Assembly (NCBI RefSeq): GCF_014203275.1
Contig: NZ_JACHIP010000019.1
Location: forward strand, 1-48,969
Length of the DNA stretch: 48,969 nucleotides
Direction of reading: 5' to 3'
DNA from: Granulicella aggregans
GTDB lineage: Bacteria; Acidobacteriota; Terriglobia; Terriglobales; Acidobacteriaceae
Shown here: positions 16,420 through 24,381 of the stretch, one piece after another
Layout: each line of letters opens with the position of its first letter
Numbering within the stretch: the first letter of the stretch is position 1
Program-made: the position numbers and the translations under genes
The notes under the pieces: generated by a model
The model's input: only the letters and a program-made list of their open reading frames with translations
Databases searched by the model: none
Told to the model about the DNA's origin: nothing

Positions 16420-16439
16420 GGCAGTGCGGGAACACTGCC
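16420..16439 (+). promoter_or_regulatory. CGGGAA leader hairpin of 16465 gene
   Basis: Stem GGCAGTG/CACTGCC with a loop one base shorter (CGGGAA). The surrounding 60 bp closely match the ssb leader, ending in CGCACAGGAGA. Confidence 0.65.
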
Positions 16440-16464
16440 CAACCGAAACGCACAGGAGAACAAC

Positions 16465-16740
16465 ATGAAGACCTTAACGGGATGGAATGAAAGCGGGCAG
16501 GAACTTACGCCTTTTCTACAGCCAGGGGATGAAGTAGAGGAAGCATTCTCTGATTGGGCGCTGAACCTTTTGCCGCCTGCGTTCTGGAGCTCCAACGTCG
16601 TCCAGATTGGAGAACCTCACAGCCATATCGACGGACGCCCCACATTCGCAACCTTCTACCGTGAGGGGCGCAAATGGTTCTTCGGGGGGCATTGCCACCG
16701 AGGAAAGATCGCGGAGCCTTACCTCCTCGCGAGGGCATAA
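16465..16740 (+). CDS. Hypothetical protein, 91 aa
   Basis: Starts MKTLTGWNESGQELTPFLQPGDEV and ends FGGHCHRGKIAEPYLLARA; rich in aromatic residues, no recognised domain. The ribosome site ACAGGAGA and the shared leader hairpin support it being real and part of the ssb/parB/ardC regulon. It sits between ardC and parA. Confidence 0.6.
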   Translation: MKTLTGWNESGQELTPFLQPGDEVEEAFSDWALNLLPPAFWSSNVVQIGEPHSHIDGRPTFATFYREGRKWFFGGHCHRGKIAEPYLLARA

Positions 16741-16749
16741 ATCGCCCTA

Positions 16750-16782
16750 GGCCGGGGCAGGGCATCGAACCCTGCTCCGGCC
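16750..16782 (+). terminator. Strong 13-bp hairpin before parA
   Basis: Stem GGCCGGGGCAGGG pairs with CCCTGCTCCGGCC (one G-U), loop CATCGAA. It lies 10 bp after the 16465 gene stop. No T-run follows, so termination is uncertain; it could be a 3' stabiliser or an attenuator of parA. Confidence 0.45.
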
Positions 16783-16871
16783 CGTCAATACGTAGGGTTA
16801 CCGATACGTATTCACGAATTGACATATTTATACATTTACACAATGACATCGGGATAGAATTGCGGAGACCT

Positions 16872-17483
16872 ATGGATATCGGCGTCGTAAACATCAAGGG
16901 TGGTGTCGGGAAAACAACCACTTCCGTTACGCTAGCGGCTGTCTTGCAGACGAAGGGAGCAACCGTGCTGTTCGACGGTGACCCGTCTCACAACGCGCTT
17001 GCATGGCAGACACGCGGGAATGGGTTTCCTTTTCGGATCGCGGACCTTCGGCAAGCTCGCAAGATGGTCGGGACCTTCGTGCACAGCGTCACCGACACGG
17101 GCCTAGCCCCTACGGACGACGACCTCAAGTTCCTCGCTGAGGCCTGCGACCTCATGATCGTTCCCACTACGCCGCGACCTTTGGATACAGATGGCCTCAA
17201 GCAAACCATCCAGGCATTCCAGCGCCTCAAGGTCACACATTACAAGGTGCTGATTACGAGCATGCCACCCGCGAATGAACCAGAAGGAGCAGAGCTAATG
17301 GGCATACTCAAGGAGTTGGAGGTGCCTCTGTTTAAGACCGCGATTCCGCGTCTGAAGGCGTTTGTGAAAGCGTCTGGAACAGGACAAATCGTGTCAGAGG
17401 TGAAAGACCCACGCGCGGAACGAGGATGGGACGCATACGTTGCAGTAGGGAAGGAGAGTCTTGCATATGTCGCTAACAGGTAA
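16872..17483 (+). CDS. parA: ParA partition ATPase
   Basis: 203 aa from the ATG at 16872 (MDIGVVNIKGGVGKTTTS). The frame is open further upstream but the ribosome site GGAG and the family N-terminus fix this start. The deviant Walker A (KGGVGKTT, residues 9-16) and LFDGDPSHNA are standard, and the absence of an N-terminal DNA-binding domain makes it a type Ib ParA (like ParF/VirC1). It forms nucleoid-bound gradients that separate plasmid copies. The stop overlaps the downstream RHH gene by about 17 bp, as expected for a parFG-type pair. TTGACA upstream at 16819 and ATACGTA repeats may form its promoter and operator. Confidence 0.92.
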   Translation: MDIGVVNIKGGVGKTTTSVTLAAVLQTKGATVLFDGDPSHNALAWQTRGNGFPFRIADLRQARKMVGTFVHSVTDTGLAPTDDDLKFLAEACDLMIVPTTPRPLDTDGLKQTIQAFQRLKVTHYKVLITSMPPANEPEGAELMGILKELEVPLFKTAIPRLKAFVKASGTGQIVSEVKDPRAERGWDAYVAVGKESLAYVANR

Positions 17484-17754
17484 GAAGCAGACGCCCAGCG
17501 CCTTCCGAGGGCTTCGGGATGTTATGGCACCACCACCCCAGGAAAACACGGCTCGGCGCGGCCCAGGTCGGCCGGCAAAGGCGGATTCCAAGCGCTCGAA
17601 CCCCGACTACCGCCCTTGGTCAGGGCTACTGCGTTCGGAATTTGTTGACGAAGCTGACATCCGCCTGAGACAAACAAAGACTACGGATGGACGCGATATG
17701 TCTGACCTCATCACCGAGCTGCTTGGCGAGTGGTTAGAAAAGCAGAAAAGCTAG
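17467..17754 (+). CDS. ParG-like RHH centromere-binding protein
   Basis: 95 aa from the ATG at 17467 (a TTG two codons earlier is possible). The N-terminal half is flexible and basic (ARRGPGRPAKADSKRSNPDYRP), and the C-terminal half (EADIRLRQTKTTDGRDMSDLITELLGEWLEK) fits a ribbon-helix-helix dimer. This layout, a small RHH protein overlapping the end of a short ParA, is that of ParG, which binds the centromere, stimulates the ATPase and represses the operon. The AT-rich TACGTA repeats upstream of parA are candidate binding sites. Confidence 0.7.
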   Translation: MSLTGKKQTPSAFRGLRDVMAPPPQENTARRGPGRPAKADSKRSNPDYRPWSGLLRSEFVDEADIRLRQTKTTDGRDMSDLITELLGEWLEKQKS

Positions 17755-17774
17755 ATTCTGAGGAGGCGGTACAC

Positions 17775-18824
17775 ATGCAGAAAGTCGATCTCCTCTTCGA
17801 GGAGCTGTTTACTGAGGCTCAGAAGAAAGCCCAGCAGAAGAAGCAGGCAGAAGCCAAGAAGGGAAGCACGCCGTCTGCTATCGCAAAATCGTCCTCGCGT
17901 AGCCACGTCTCAGAGAACCGCGCAGCGAAAATCCAACTCACAAAGGATCTTGCCCGACTCCGGGAAGAGATGAACGGTCCTGAGCCTGCGCAGCTCACGC
18001 AGGTAGCGAAGGTTATGGTTCTCTGCGGTCTCCCGTATCGGCAGACCCAGGAACGGACCATCGTCCGGACCTCGCGACAAGCCGACGGCTCGCTCATTAC
18101 TGTCACTTTCCAAGCGATGTTGAACAATGTGCCTCTCCCTTACGGGAGTGACCGCAACCTGTTTCATTGGGCCACAGATCGTTCCATCAAGAGCGGAACT
18201 CCCTTTGTGCCGTGGGAGACAGCGACCGAGTTCCTGTCCGATATGCAGCAGAGCGACGGCGGGAAGAACTACGCTCGCCTGAAAGAGAGCTATCGCAGAA
18301 TTGCGGGTCTGAGCATCACCGTTGAACGTCAGACTGCCAACCGTGACCAGGCCCTCATCATGCCCATCATGGAACGCTCCAATCTGCCTCGGCTCTTCGA
18401 TACCAATACGCTTGCGTTCCCAGAAAAGAACGAGGATGACCACCTGCCTACAGGCATTCTCTTCAGCAATCCCTTCTTTCAAGAGCTCAGCAAGAACCAC
18501 GTTCCATTTCCGTGGCCCATCCTGCGGACGCTGGCACGAAAGCCACAAATGCTCGATTACATGATGTTTCTGCACTGGCGAACCTTCGCTGCCAGAAGCG
18601 AAAGCGTCATCCGCTGGGAAGAGCTCCGGCAACAGATGTGGCAGGAAGACACGCATACGTGGCGCATCCGAAATCGTTTTGCCGATGCCATCAAAGCATT
18701 GAAGATTGTGTTCCCGGAGCTTCCAGCAGAAGCCCGTCCCGGTGGCTTGTTCATCGGCCCGGCGATCGAGGGCAGAACTCTCATTCGCGGTGCCCGTCGA
18801 ATTAACGGGCGATCATCGAACTAA
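17775..18824 (+). CDS. Plasmid replication initiator (RepA_C-like)
   Basis: 349 aa from the ATG at 17775, which has a near-perfect GAGGAGGCGG site. Segments such as MVLCGLPYRQTQERTIVR, HWATDRSIKSGTPFVPWETATEFLSDM and RLKESYRRIAGLSITVE are those of plasmid-encoded RepA/RepC-type proteins (PF04796-like). The N-terminal 60 residues are Lys/Ala/Gln-rich and probably helical. The protein should bind the iterons found immediately downstream and open the origin. It follows parA and the RHH gene in one operon, the standard replication-partition module. Confidence 0.85.
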   Translation: MQKVDLLFEELFTEAQKKAQQKKQAEAKKGSTPSAIAKSSSRSHVSENRAAKIQLTKDLARLREEMNGPEPAQLTQVAKVMVLCGLPYRQTQERTIVRTSRQADGSLITVTFQAMLNNVPLPYGSDRNLFHWATDRSIKSGTPFVPWETATEFLSDMQQSDGGKNYARLKESYRRIAGLSITVERQTANRDQALIMPIMERSNLPRLFDTNTLAFPEKNEDDHLPTGILFSNPFFQELSKNHVPFPWPILRTLARKPQMLDYMMFLHWRTFAARSESVIRWEELRQQMWQEDTHTWRIRNRFADAIKALKIVFPELPAEARPGGLFIGPAIEGRTLIRGARRINGRSSN

Positions 18825-18917
18825 AAAACGCACTCACCTGTCACATTTTGCCATTCTCGCCCCGCTTGGGGTTCCGTACTAACAGGGCGGTTTGAGCCAC
18901 TAAAATCAACGCTCTGA

Positions 18918-18956
18918 GCCCCCGGAACCCCAGAGAAGCAATCAGTTCGGGGCTTT
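18918..18956 (+). terminator. Probable terminator of rep operon
   Basis: GC-rich inverted repeat (GCCCC..GAAC against GTTC.GGGGC with small bulges) followed by TTTT, about 95 bp after the rep stop. The stem is imperfect. Confidence 0.4.
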
Positions 18957-18996
18957 TCGCCACTTCCATTTCTGCTATTTGCCCCGCCTAGAGCCT

Positions 18997-19258
18997 CCGT
19001 ACCTCCGGGGCGTTACACCTGCAAGCATATCATTACAAAGCACTTAGACGAGAAAAGGTTGGTTGTGGAGAACTCTGAGGATCTTTTGACCGTACCTCCG
19101 GGGCTAACTTGCTGCAAGCAAAAGAAACTAAAGGCGTTATAAGCTTTCCACCGTTCCACACGTTGTCTCCTCTGCTGCCGTACCTCCGGGGCGTTCTTTC
19201 CGTACCTCCGGGATGAGAAATCCGTACCTCCGGGGCTCGAGTTCCGTACCTCCGGGGC
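18997..19258 (+). repeat. Six iterons CCGTACCTCCGGGGC
   Basis: Copies start at 18997, 19090, 19178, 19200, 19222 and 19244. The last four are exactly 22 bp apart (two helical turns), and the gap 19090-19178 is 88 bp, four times that. Five copies are identical over 15 bp; the one at 19200 ends GGGAT instead of GGGGC. All point the same way. These are typical initiator-binding iterons that also limit copy number. Confidence 0.92.
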
Positions 19259-19537
19259 GCTCTTTATAAGGAAGCAAGATGTTTCAAAAAGTAACAGGAT
19301 GAAACACGACGTCTCTGCAACGGAAGACTACGAAATCTCTTTAAAAACGGCACAAATAAAACCTAAAAACAAAAGCCTTCCCTATGAAGGTCAAAAACGG
19401 TAGGGCAATGGCTCAGATGGCATCGGTATCGCGCCCAGACGGCCTCAGGAGCGTCCCGTACGGACCAGTTGGGGGCATAGAACCCCCCCAACGCGCTAGC
19501 GGCCCTCAGAGCGCCGGAATCGGGTGCGAATGGTGAT

Positions 19538-19570
19538 CGCACACTTGTGCGGCTACCCACAAGTGGGTAG
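19538..19570. promoter_or_regulatory. Paired inverted repeats upstream of CHAT gene
   Basis: CGCACA-CT-TGTGCG and CTACCCAC-AA-GTGGGTAG, one base apart, ending 18 bp before the CHAT start. They may be operators or an RNA structure hiding the start region. Confidence 0.5.
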
Positions 19571-19588
19571 ATCAGGCGAAAATGAGGG

Positions 19589-22177
19589 ATGGCTTCAACG
19601 ACCAAGAGAATTTTCGTCGTGCTCGGAACAGCGATTGTAGGTTTGGCAGTCGCCTACGGAGTAGCAATCTTGCCTCACCATTCCTTCGCCAAGCCGGAAT
19701 CCGCCGCAGGTCTGCTTGATCGGGCTGATTCGCTTTCTTGGGAAAACCGTTGGGCTCAAGCGAAACCACTTTACGCCGAGGCAGCCAGACTTTTTCACCA
19801 ACAGGGTCAGCCGGACAAGGCACTCTATGCCGAGGTGAGTGAGATTCCGGCCGATGAGTCTGTGAGCGGAGCCAGAAACATTCTGCGCCTGACCCAAGCA
19901 CTCGGCTCGCCCGAAGGACAAGCACCAGCGACACGTCTGCGAATTCTTACCATTCGGGGAATGATCGAAACCAACTATGACGCCGGGCAAGCTCTTGCCA
20001 CATGGCGCGAGGTTGAGCGCACGTCACTGAAACAAGGCCAAATCAGACTGGCGTCTCGCGCTGGGGGCGAGCAAGGCATCGCAGCTTTCATCTTGGGTGA
20101 CACGGTGACGGCGAAGAATAAGGTGATTAAAGCCTGGGGCCTATCCCAGGTCGAGCATGATCCTGCCGCGACGGTCCGTTATGCGTCGATCTACGGCGCA
20201 GGCCTCGTCCAGATCCATCGTTACAAAGAAGCCTTAACGCCACTCGACAAAGCCATCTCTATCACAGCAGGGAACTCTCGGATTGCGTACCCGACCATCG
20301 CGATTTACGCGAAGATCGACGCCTTGGCTGGCTTGCATGAGTACGGAAAGGCGCTACAACTTGCCGATGAATCACTGAAGCGTTTGGAAGGCACTCCATA
20401 CGATGGACACAGGACTCAGGTTCTCATCTCTCGAGGCTCAATTGAGCGGCAACAAGGCAACACGGCTGCAGCAGTAGTCGACTTTCAGCAAGCCGTTTCC
20501 ATCTCGAAGCGGATCGAGAACTCCAGAGGCATAGTGGACGCAGGCGGCCAGCTTGCGCTTGCCTACGAAAAGCAGCAGAAGTTGCCAGAAGCGCTGACAG
20601 CAATTGATTTAGCTATAAGCGCAAACACCACAATCCCTGACGAGCTGTACCTTGTCCCGCGAAACTTCGCGATTAAGGCCGAGATCGTGAACAAGATGGG
20701 GCAAACCCGACAAGCTGATGACCTGTACAGAAAGGGAATCACTCTTGTAAACCGCATGATTCAACATGCGCCAACAACCGGCGTGCAGCGGCTGCTCCTC
20801 GCCGAGATGAGCGACGTTTACTCGGGTTATTTCGCGACCCTATGTTCACAACATCGCTATAACGAGGCGCTTCAAATTCTTGACAATGTTCGCGGCCGGG
20901 TCGAGGCCGAGGCACTTCAGCACCATGAAACGCAACCCGTTCACGAGGCTACAGAGGAGGACAAGAAACTCACGAGCCTGAATCTCTCGCTCATCAACAC
21001 AGATGATCCGTCCACACGGGACGCAATATCAAGCGCGATCTACAACACAGAGTTGTTCATGACGCCGAGCACGTTAGCGATGCAAAGCGTTACGCATCCT
21101 GTAGGCCTTGCGGAACTGCAAAAGACCCTAAATCCCAAAGCTCTTTTGATTGAGTACGTCTTGGCTGAACCGGCCTCTTACGTCCTGGCAATCACTCACG
21201 ATTCGGTTAGGCACTACCAGCTCCCTTCAAAACAGCAGATCGAGTCGGACGCAACACTCTATCGCAAAGAGATACGGTCCCAGAAGGTTGATGTCGCGCA
21301 GGCCCAGAAGCTTTTCGCGGAGTTGCTAGAGCCCATTCAGGAGTACGGTGCTAAGACAGACCTGATTATCGTTCCAGACGGATCACTGCATCTTCTTCCT
21401 TTCTCGGCTTTGCAGGATCGGAAGGGGTATGTTCTCGCCACTCACACCGTGGATGTGGACCCCTCAGCGACGGTTTATGCTCTCCTCCACAAGCGCGTCG
21501 ACGAGACTGCCGGTTCCGCAATGCCCTACGTCGGCGTTGCTGCCTGGACGCAGCCAGCAGACACACGAAACCCTATCCTTCGAGCCGTCACCGGGCCAAA
21601 ACGCAGCGAACTTGTATCCCTACCTGACAGCAAAAAAGAGATCGAGACAATCGCCCAGGACCTTCCGCGTCCGAGCACCCTTCTTGAGGGAGCAGACGCG
21701 ACAGAAACTCGCTTCAAGGAGCTTCCCCTCCAGAACACGCAGGTGATCCACTTGGCGCTGCACGGCTATGCGGACCTGGACTATCCAGAGCGCTCCGCTC
21801 TCATCTTTGCGCCGGAGGCATCGGGTACAGACGATGGTCTCCTTCAGGTGCGCGAGATCCGACAAATGCATCTGAACTCGAAGCTCGTTACGCTTTCAGC
21901 GTGCGATACAGGCGTTGGGCCGGTTGGTGAGACTGGAATTGTGAACCTCGTGAATGCGTTTATCGAAGCAGGCGCCGATTCGGTGGTATCCACCTTATGG
22001 GAATTAGCTGACCAACCAACAAGCAAATTGATGACCAACTTTTATGCAGAACTAGCCACGCACAGTCGCAAAGTAGACGCTTTACGGACTGCACAACTAG
22101 AGCTCCTAAACGAAGGGTTGCCACCTTATTTCTGGGCCAGCTTCCAGCTCGTAGGGGATGCGGACGGCACTCTATGA
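19589..22177 (+). CDS. Membrane-anchored TPR-CHAT protease
   Basis: 862 aa. A transmembrane helix or signal anchor (residues 7-27, RIFVVLGTAIVGLAVAYGVA) is followed by about 400 residues of helical TPR-like repeats (ENRWAQAKPLYAEAARLF, YKEALTPLDKAI, YGKALQLADESLK, LPEALTAIDLAI). The C-terminal CHAT domain has the caspase-like dyad: His725 in VIHLALHGYAD and Cys772 in VTLSACDTGVG, then GADSVVSTLWELADQPT. CHAT enzymes are cysteine proteases usually switched on through their TPR sensor. The gene has a weak ribosome site, so the exact start is uncertain. It is 9 bp upstream of an S41/PDZ gene and faces an ECF sigma/anti-sigma pair, suggesting regulated proteolysis. Its substrate is unknown. Confidence 0.9.
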   Translation: MASTTKRIFVVLGTAIVGLAVAYGVAILPHHSFAKPESAAGLLDRADSLSWENRWAQAKPLYAEAARLFHQQGQPDKALYAEVSEIPADESVSGARNILRLTQALGSPEGQAPATRLRILTIRGMIETNYDAGQALATWREVERTSLKQGQIRLASRAGGEQGIAAFILGDTVTAKNKVIKAWGLSQVEHDPAATVRYASIYGAGLVQIHRYKEALTPLDKAISITAGNSRIAYPTIAIYAKIDALAGLHEYGKALQLADESLKRLEGTPYDGHRTQVLISRGSIERQQGNTAAAVVDFQQAVSISKRIENSRGIVDAGGQLALAYEKQQKLPEALTAIDLAISANTTIPDELYLVPRNFAIKAEIVNKMGQTRQADDLYRKGITLVNRMIQHAPTTGVQRLLLAEMSDVYSGYFATLCSQHRYNEALQILDNVRGRVEAEALQHHETQPVHEATEEDKKLTSLNLSLINTDDPSTRDAISSAIYNTELFMTPSTLAMQSVTHPVGLAELQKTLNPKALLIEYVLAEPASYVLAITHDSVRHYQLPSKQQIESDATLYRKEIRSQKVDVAQAQKLFAELLEPIQEYGAKTDLIIVPDGSLHLLPFSALQDRKGYVLATHTVDVDPSATVYALLHKRVDETAGSAMPYVGVAAWTQPADTRNPILRAVTGPKRSELVSLPDSKKEIETIAQDLPRPSTLLEGADATETRFKELPLQNTQVIHLALHGYADLDYPERSALIFAPEASGTDDGLLQVREIRQMHLNSKLVTLSACDTGVGPVGETGIVNLVNAFIEAGADSVVSTLWELADQPTSKLMTNFYAELATHSRKVDALRTAQLELLNEGLPPYFWASFQLVGDADGTL

Positions 22178-22186
22178 AAGGCGATT

Positions 22187-23422
22187 ATGAATCTCAGTGA
22201 ATCACAGCGCGAGGCGCTTCTTTCCAAGATCGAGAAGACCGTTTCTGAGGAGTTCCACGACCCCGCATTCGACAAGAGAGCGTGGGAAAATATCGTTGCT
22301 CGGCACCGGCAGGGAATAGTCTCTGCCTCAAGCACGGAGGCCTTCGAGAAGGGCATTGGAGACATGCTCCACGAGCTTTCGCCTAAGACTCTGGGACTTC
22401 TTTCGAAAACAACGCCAATCAATCCCCGTAATGCGATCAATGCCAGCTTCTCGGCTCAACAGGTCGGCGACGGGCTTCGGTGGGTTTTCCAAGACATTCT
22501 CCCTGAAGGGGTAGCTGCGCAGGCAGGGGCTAAGAGCGGTGACGTTCTGCTCACTGCGGCGGGTAAGGATATGCGACCAGCATCCCTGACAGCAGGCGAA
22601 CCGCCTTTCGAGATGTCAAACGCCATTCCCATGACAGTTCGCCGCGGCGCTTTGGACGTAACCTACTCGCTCCGGACGGGAGACCCGAAATACAAGGACA
22701 ACCCCTACTCCGATTTGAAAGCCATCACGTCTTCAACGCTTGATGGTGGCGTCGCTTACCTCCGCGTGAGCTTGTTTCCAGGCAAGATTGGAATCGACTT
22801 TGCGAACGAAGTAGATGGTCTGTTTAGCGGTCGGCTCTCAGGCGCGAACCAGCTCATCATCGACCTTCGCGGCAACCCTGGAGGCGGTATCGGTGGCCTG
22901 GCGCTGATGAGCTATCTAACTCCGGAGCGCCTGCCCATCGGGTACAGCAAGAATCGGAAGATGGCCCAGAAAGGCTTGCATCCCTCATCCCTGCCTGTCT
23001 TTGACAAGGTTCCGCGTTCAAAGCTTGCCATCCCCGGACTCGCGCTAAAGTTCATGAAGAAAACTTCAGTTTTTCTTTACACCGAAGGGCAGGGGGGCAA
23101 AGCCTTTCGCGGACGTACCGTCATCCTGGTCAACGAACATACGACCGGGGCGGCCGAGATGCTGGCACAGTTCGCCCAAGAGAACGCACTTGCCACTATC
23201 GTGGGCAGTAAAACACCTGGTCGTCTTGTCTCACGGAGCGCTACGAAGCTAGATGCGGGGTACAGATTGATCGTGCCGGTTGCGGCATATGTGAGTGCGA
23301 AAGGGAAGCAGATCGAGGGGAACGGCATTCACCCGGACGTTCTTGTGCCCTGGTCATTCGTCGATGCAGTAGAGGGGAAGGACAACCAGCTCGCCGCCGC
23401 GATCGAACAGGTGATGCACTAG
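22187..23422 (+). CDS. S41-family PDZ protein, nucleophile apparently lost
   Basis: 411 aa, no signal peptide. A helical N-terminus (KIEKTVSEEFHDPAFDKRAWENIV) leads to a PDZ-type segment (GLRWVFQDILPEGVAAQAGAKSGDVLL) and the S41 fold (GVAYLRVSLFP, LIIDLRGNPGGGIGG). Where active family members have T-A-S-A-A-E, this protein reads T-T-G-A-A-E: the nucleophilic Ser is Gly321. The residue 25 positions on, Lys in Tsp/CtpA enzymes, is Arg346, although Lys342 lies nearby as in some S41 subgroups. It may therefore be a non-catalytic binding partner or substrate of the CHAT protease rather than a peptidase. The ATG follows AAAGGCG, 9 bp after the CHAT stop, indicating one operon. Confidence 0.85.
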   Translation: MNLSESQREALLSKIEKTVSEEFHDPAFDKRAWENIVARHRQGIVSASSTEAFEKGIGDMLHELSPKTLGLLSKTTPINPRNAINASFSAQQVGDGLRWVFQDILPEGVAAQAGAKSGDVLLTAAGKDMRPASLTAGEPPFEMSNAIPMTVRRGALDVTYSLRTGDPKYKDNPYSDLKAITSSTLDGGVAYLRVSLFPGKIGIDFANEVDGLFSGRLSGANQLIIDLRGNPGGGIGGLALMSYLTPERLPIGYSKNRKMAQKGLHPSSLPVFDKVPRSKLAIPGLALKFMKKTSVFLYTEGQGGKAFRGRTVILVNEHTTGAAEMLAQFAQENALATIVGSKTPGRLVSRSATKLDAGYRLIVPVAAYVSAKGKQIEGNGIHPDVLVPWSFVDAVEGKDNQLAAAIEQVMH

Positions 23423-23430
23423 GTATTACT

Positions 23431-23590
23431 GTCTTTACGTATTTGTGTCTTTATATAAAGAGACCCGTCGCCGAGGGCTGGGGGAATGTGGGAGACGCCG
23501 GCAGCATCGGCGTCTTCCAAGGAGCGGTGCGAAGGGTGGGACAGCTTCACCGTTCCATGCTTTGCACGGTTCCGCCATTTCCACGGCTCC
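23431..23590 (+). ncRNA. Structured element, copy 1 (candidate small RNA)
   Basis: About 160 bp strongly similar to 44993-45150. It begins with a promoter-like TTTACG-N16-TAAAGA (23434-23461). Two hairpins follow: GACGCC/GGCGTC at 23494-23514, and a 53-nt one at 23521-23573 whose 14-base arms pair at 13 positions, with an inner GGTG/CACC stem. On this strand there is no gene downstream (the anti-sigma gene is convergent), so a free RNA is plausible. No clear terminator was seen. Confidence 0.45.
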
Positions 23591-23613
23591 AAAGGTCGAA
23601 TGTTGCGCCTATG

Positions 23614-24381
23614 CTAGTTCACCTTTAGAGGGTAGTAGTAGGTCCCGTTATCCGAGCCGCGCACAGTAGCGAGGAAATACATGCCAGGGGCAGTCTTTCT
23701 CAGATCGAGCGTCACCATCACGCTCACCTTGCCGTCTGTCTGCACGGCGTTTCCAAGACCTCGCGCGACAACGTCTGTCCCTGCCCGATCCTTTGCTACG
23801 AGGATGCCGTATGCTCCGCTTTCGCTAAATCGCGGGAGAGTCACATTGAGGTTAACGATGGCAGAGGGAAGGGAAACCTGTTCCATCGGCATTGGCTCGT
23901 CTGAGTTCCCTCCGCCCCGGACCGTAACAGCGTTGAAGAGATCTACCTTTGCTGTGACCGGAGGCGTGTTGGTCGCAACCTGGGAAGTAGCGGGAGCGGG
24001 CGCATGGTGATCCTTTGCCATATAGATCCCGCCCCCGAGGACAACCAGAAGGCCCGCCGCGATTGCCCACGGATACATCTTCGGCCGCCCTGCGGAGACA
24101 GATACAACGGGCAGTGTTTGGCTTTCAGCAGGAAATATCGGCGCTCTCTTTTTCTCGGATTCAGCGTCTTGTGATTGGGTGTTTGCTTCTTTCCAATCCT
24201 GCCGATAATGGCGGTATTCGGCATAGCACTCAGAACACGAGGCTACATGCTGAAGCGTCGGACTGCCTGGGGGCAGCCGATCCTCCGCGAAGTCGCGTAA
24301 AGTCTTCTCGTCAGGACAGCCTTTCCTCTCTGGGTTAGGGAACGCCTCTAGGAGGAAGTCATTCAGAAGATCGTCATTCAA
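23614..24381 (-). CDS. Zinc-finger transmembrane anti-sigma factor
   Basis: 255 aa. The cytoplasmic N-terminus has a zf-HC2 type zinc site, GCPDEKTLRDFAEDRLPPG then LQHVASCSECYAEY (H-x3-C-x2-C). After a polar linker comes one membrane helix (about residues 105-122, WAIAAGLLVVLGGGIYMA) and a periplasmic domain of about 130 residues rich in beta strands. The start is a TTG overlapping the sigma stop by 8 bp, so the two are made together. It should hold the sigma factor at the membrane and release it after proteolysis or a signal. The convergent CHAT/S41 operon could supply that proteolysis. Confidence 0.82.
   Translation of the reverse strand: MNDDLLNDFLLEAFPNPERKGCPDEKTLRDFAEDRLPPGSPTLQHVASCSECYAEYRHYRQDWKEANTQSQDAESEKKRAPIFPAESQTLPVVSVSAGRPKMYPWAIAAGLLVVLGGGIYMAKDHHAPAPATSQVATNTPPVTAKVDLFNAVTVRGGGNSDEPMPMEQVSLPSAIVNLNVTLPRFSESGAYGILVAKDRAGTDVVARGLGNAVQTDGKVSVMVTLDLRKTAPGMYFLATVRGSDNGTYYYPLKVN

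Larger units (their letters stand above)
18825..19588. other. Replication origin region (oriV), gene-free
   Basis: 764 bp without a credible gene. It holds the iterons, a TGTGGAGAA at 19064-19072 that is one base from a DnaA box, an AT-rich tract at about 19330-19375, and three hairpins towards the right: GTTGGGGG/CCCCCC near 19468-19492, CGCACA/TGTGCG at 19538-19551 and CTACCCAC/GTGGGTAG at 19553-19570. The order of rep gene, iterons, DnaA-like box and AT-rich DNA is that of a theta-replicating plasmid origin. Confidence 0.8.

Noticed and set aside
16674..16871. Longer N-terminus for ParA
   Set aside because: It would overlap the preceding gene and the strong hairpin; the normal ParA N-terminus begins exactly at the ATG at 16872 after a GGAG site.
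18997..19258. CRISPR array
   Set aside because: The repeats are 15 bp at 22-bp periods with 7-bp spacers next to a rep gene; these are iterons, and no cas gene is present.
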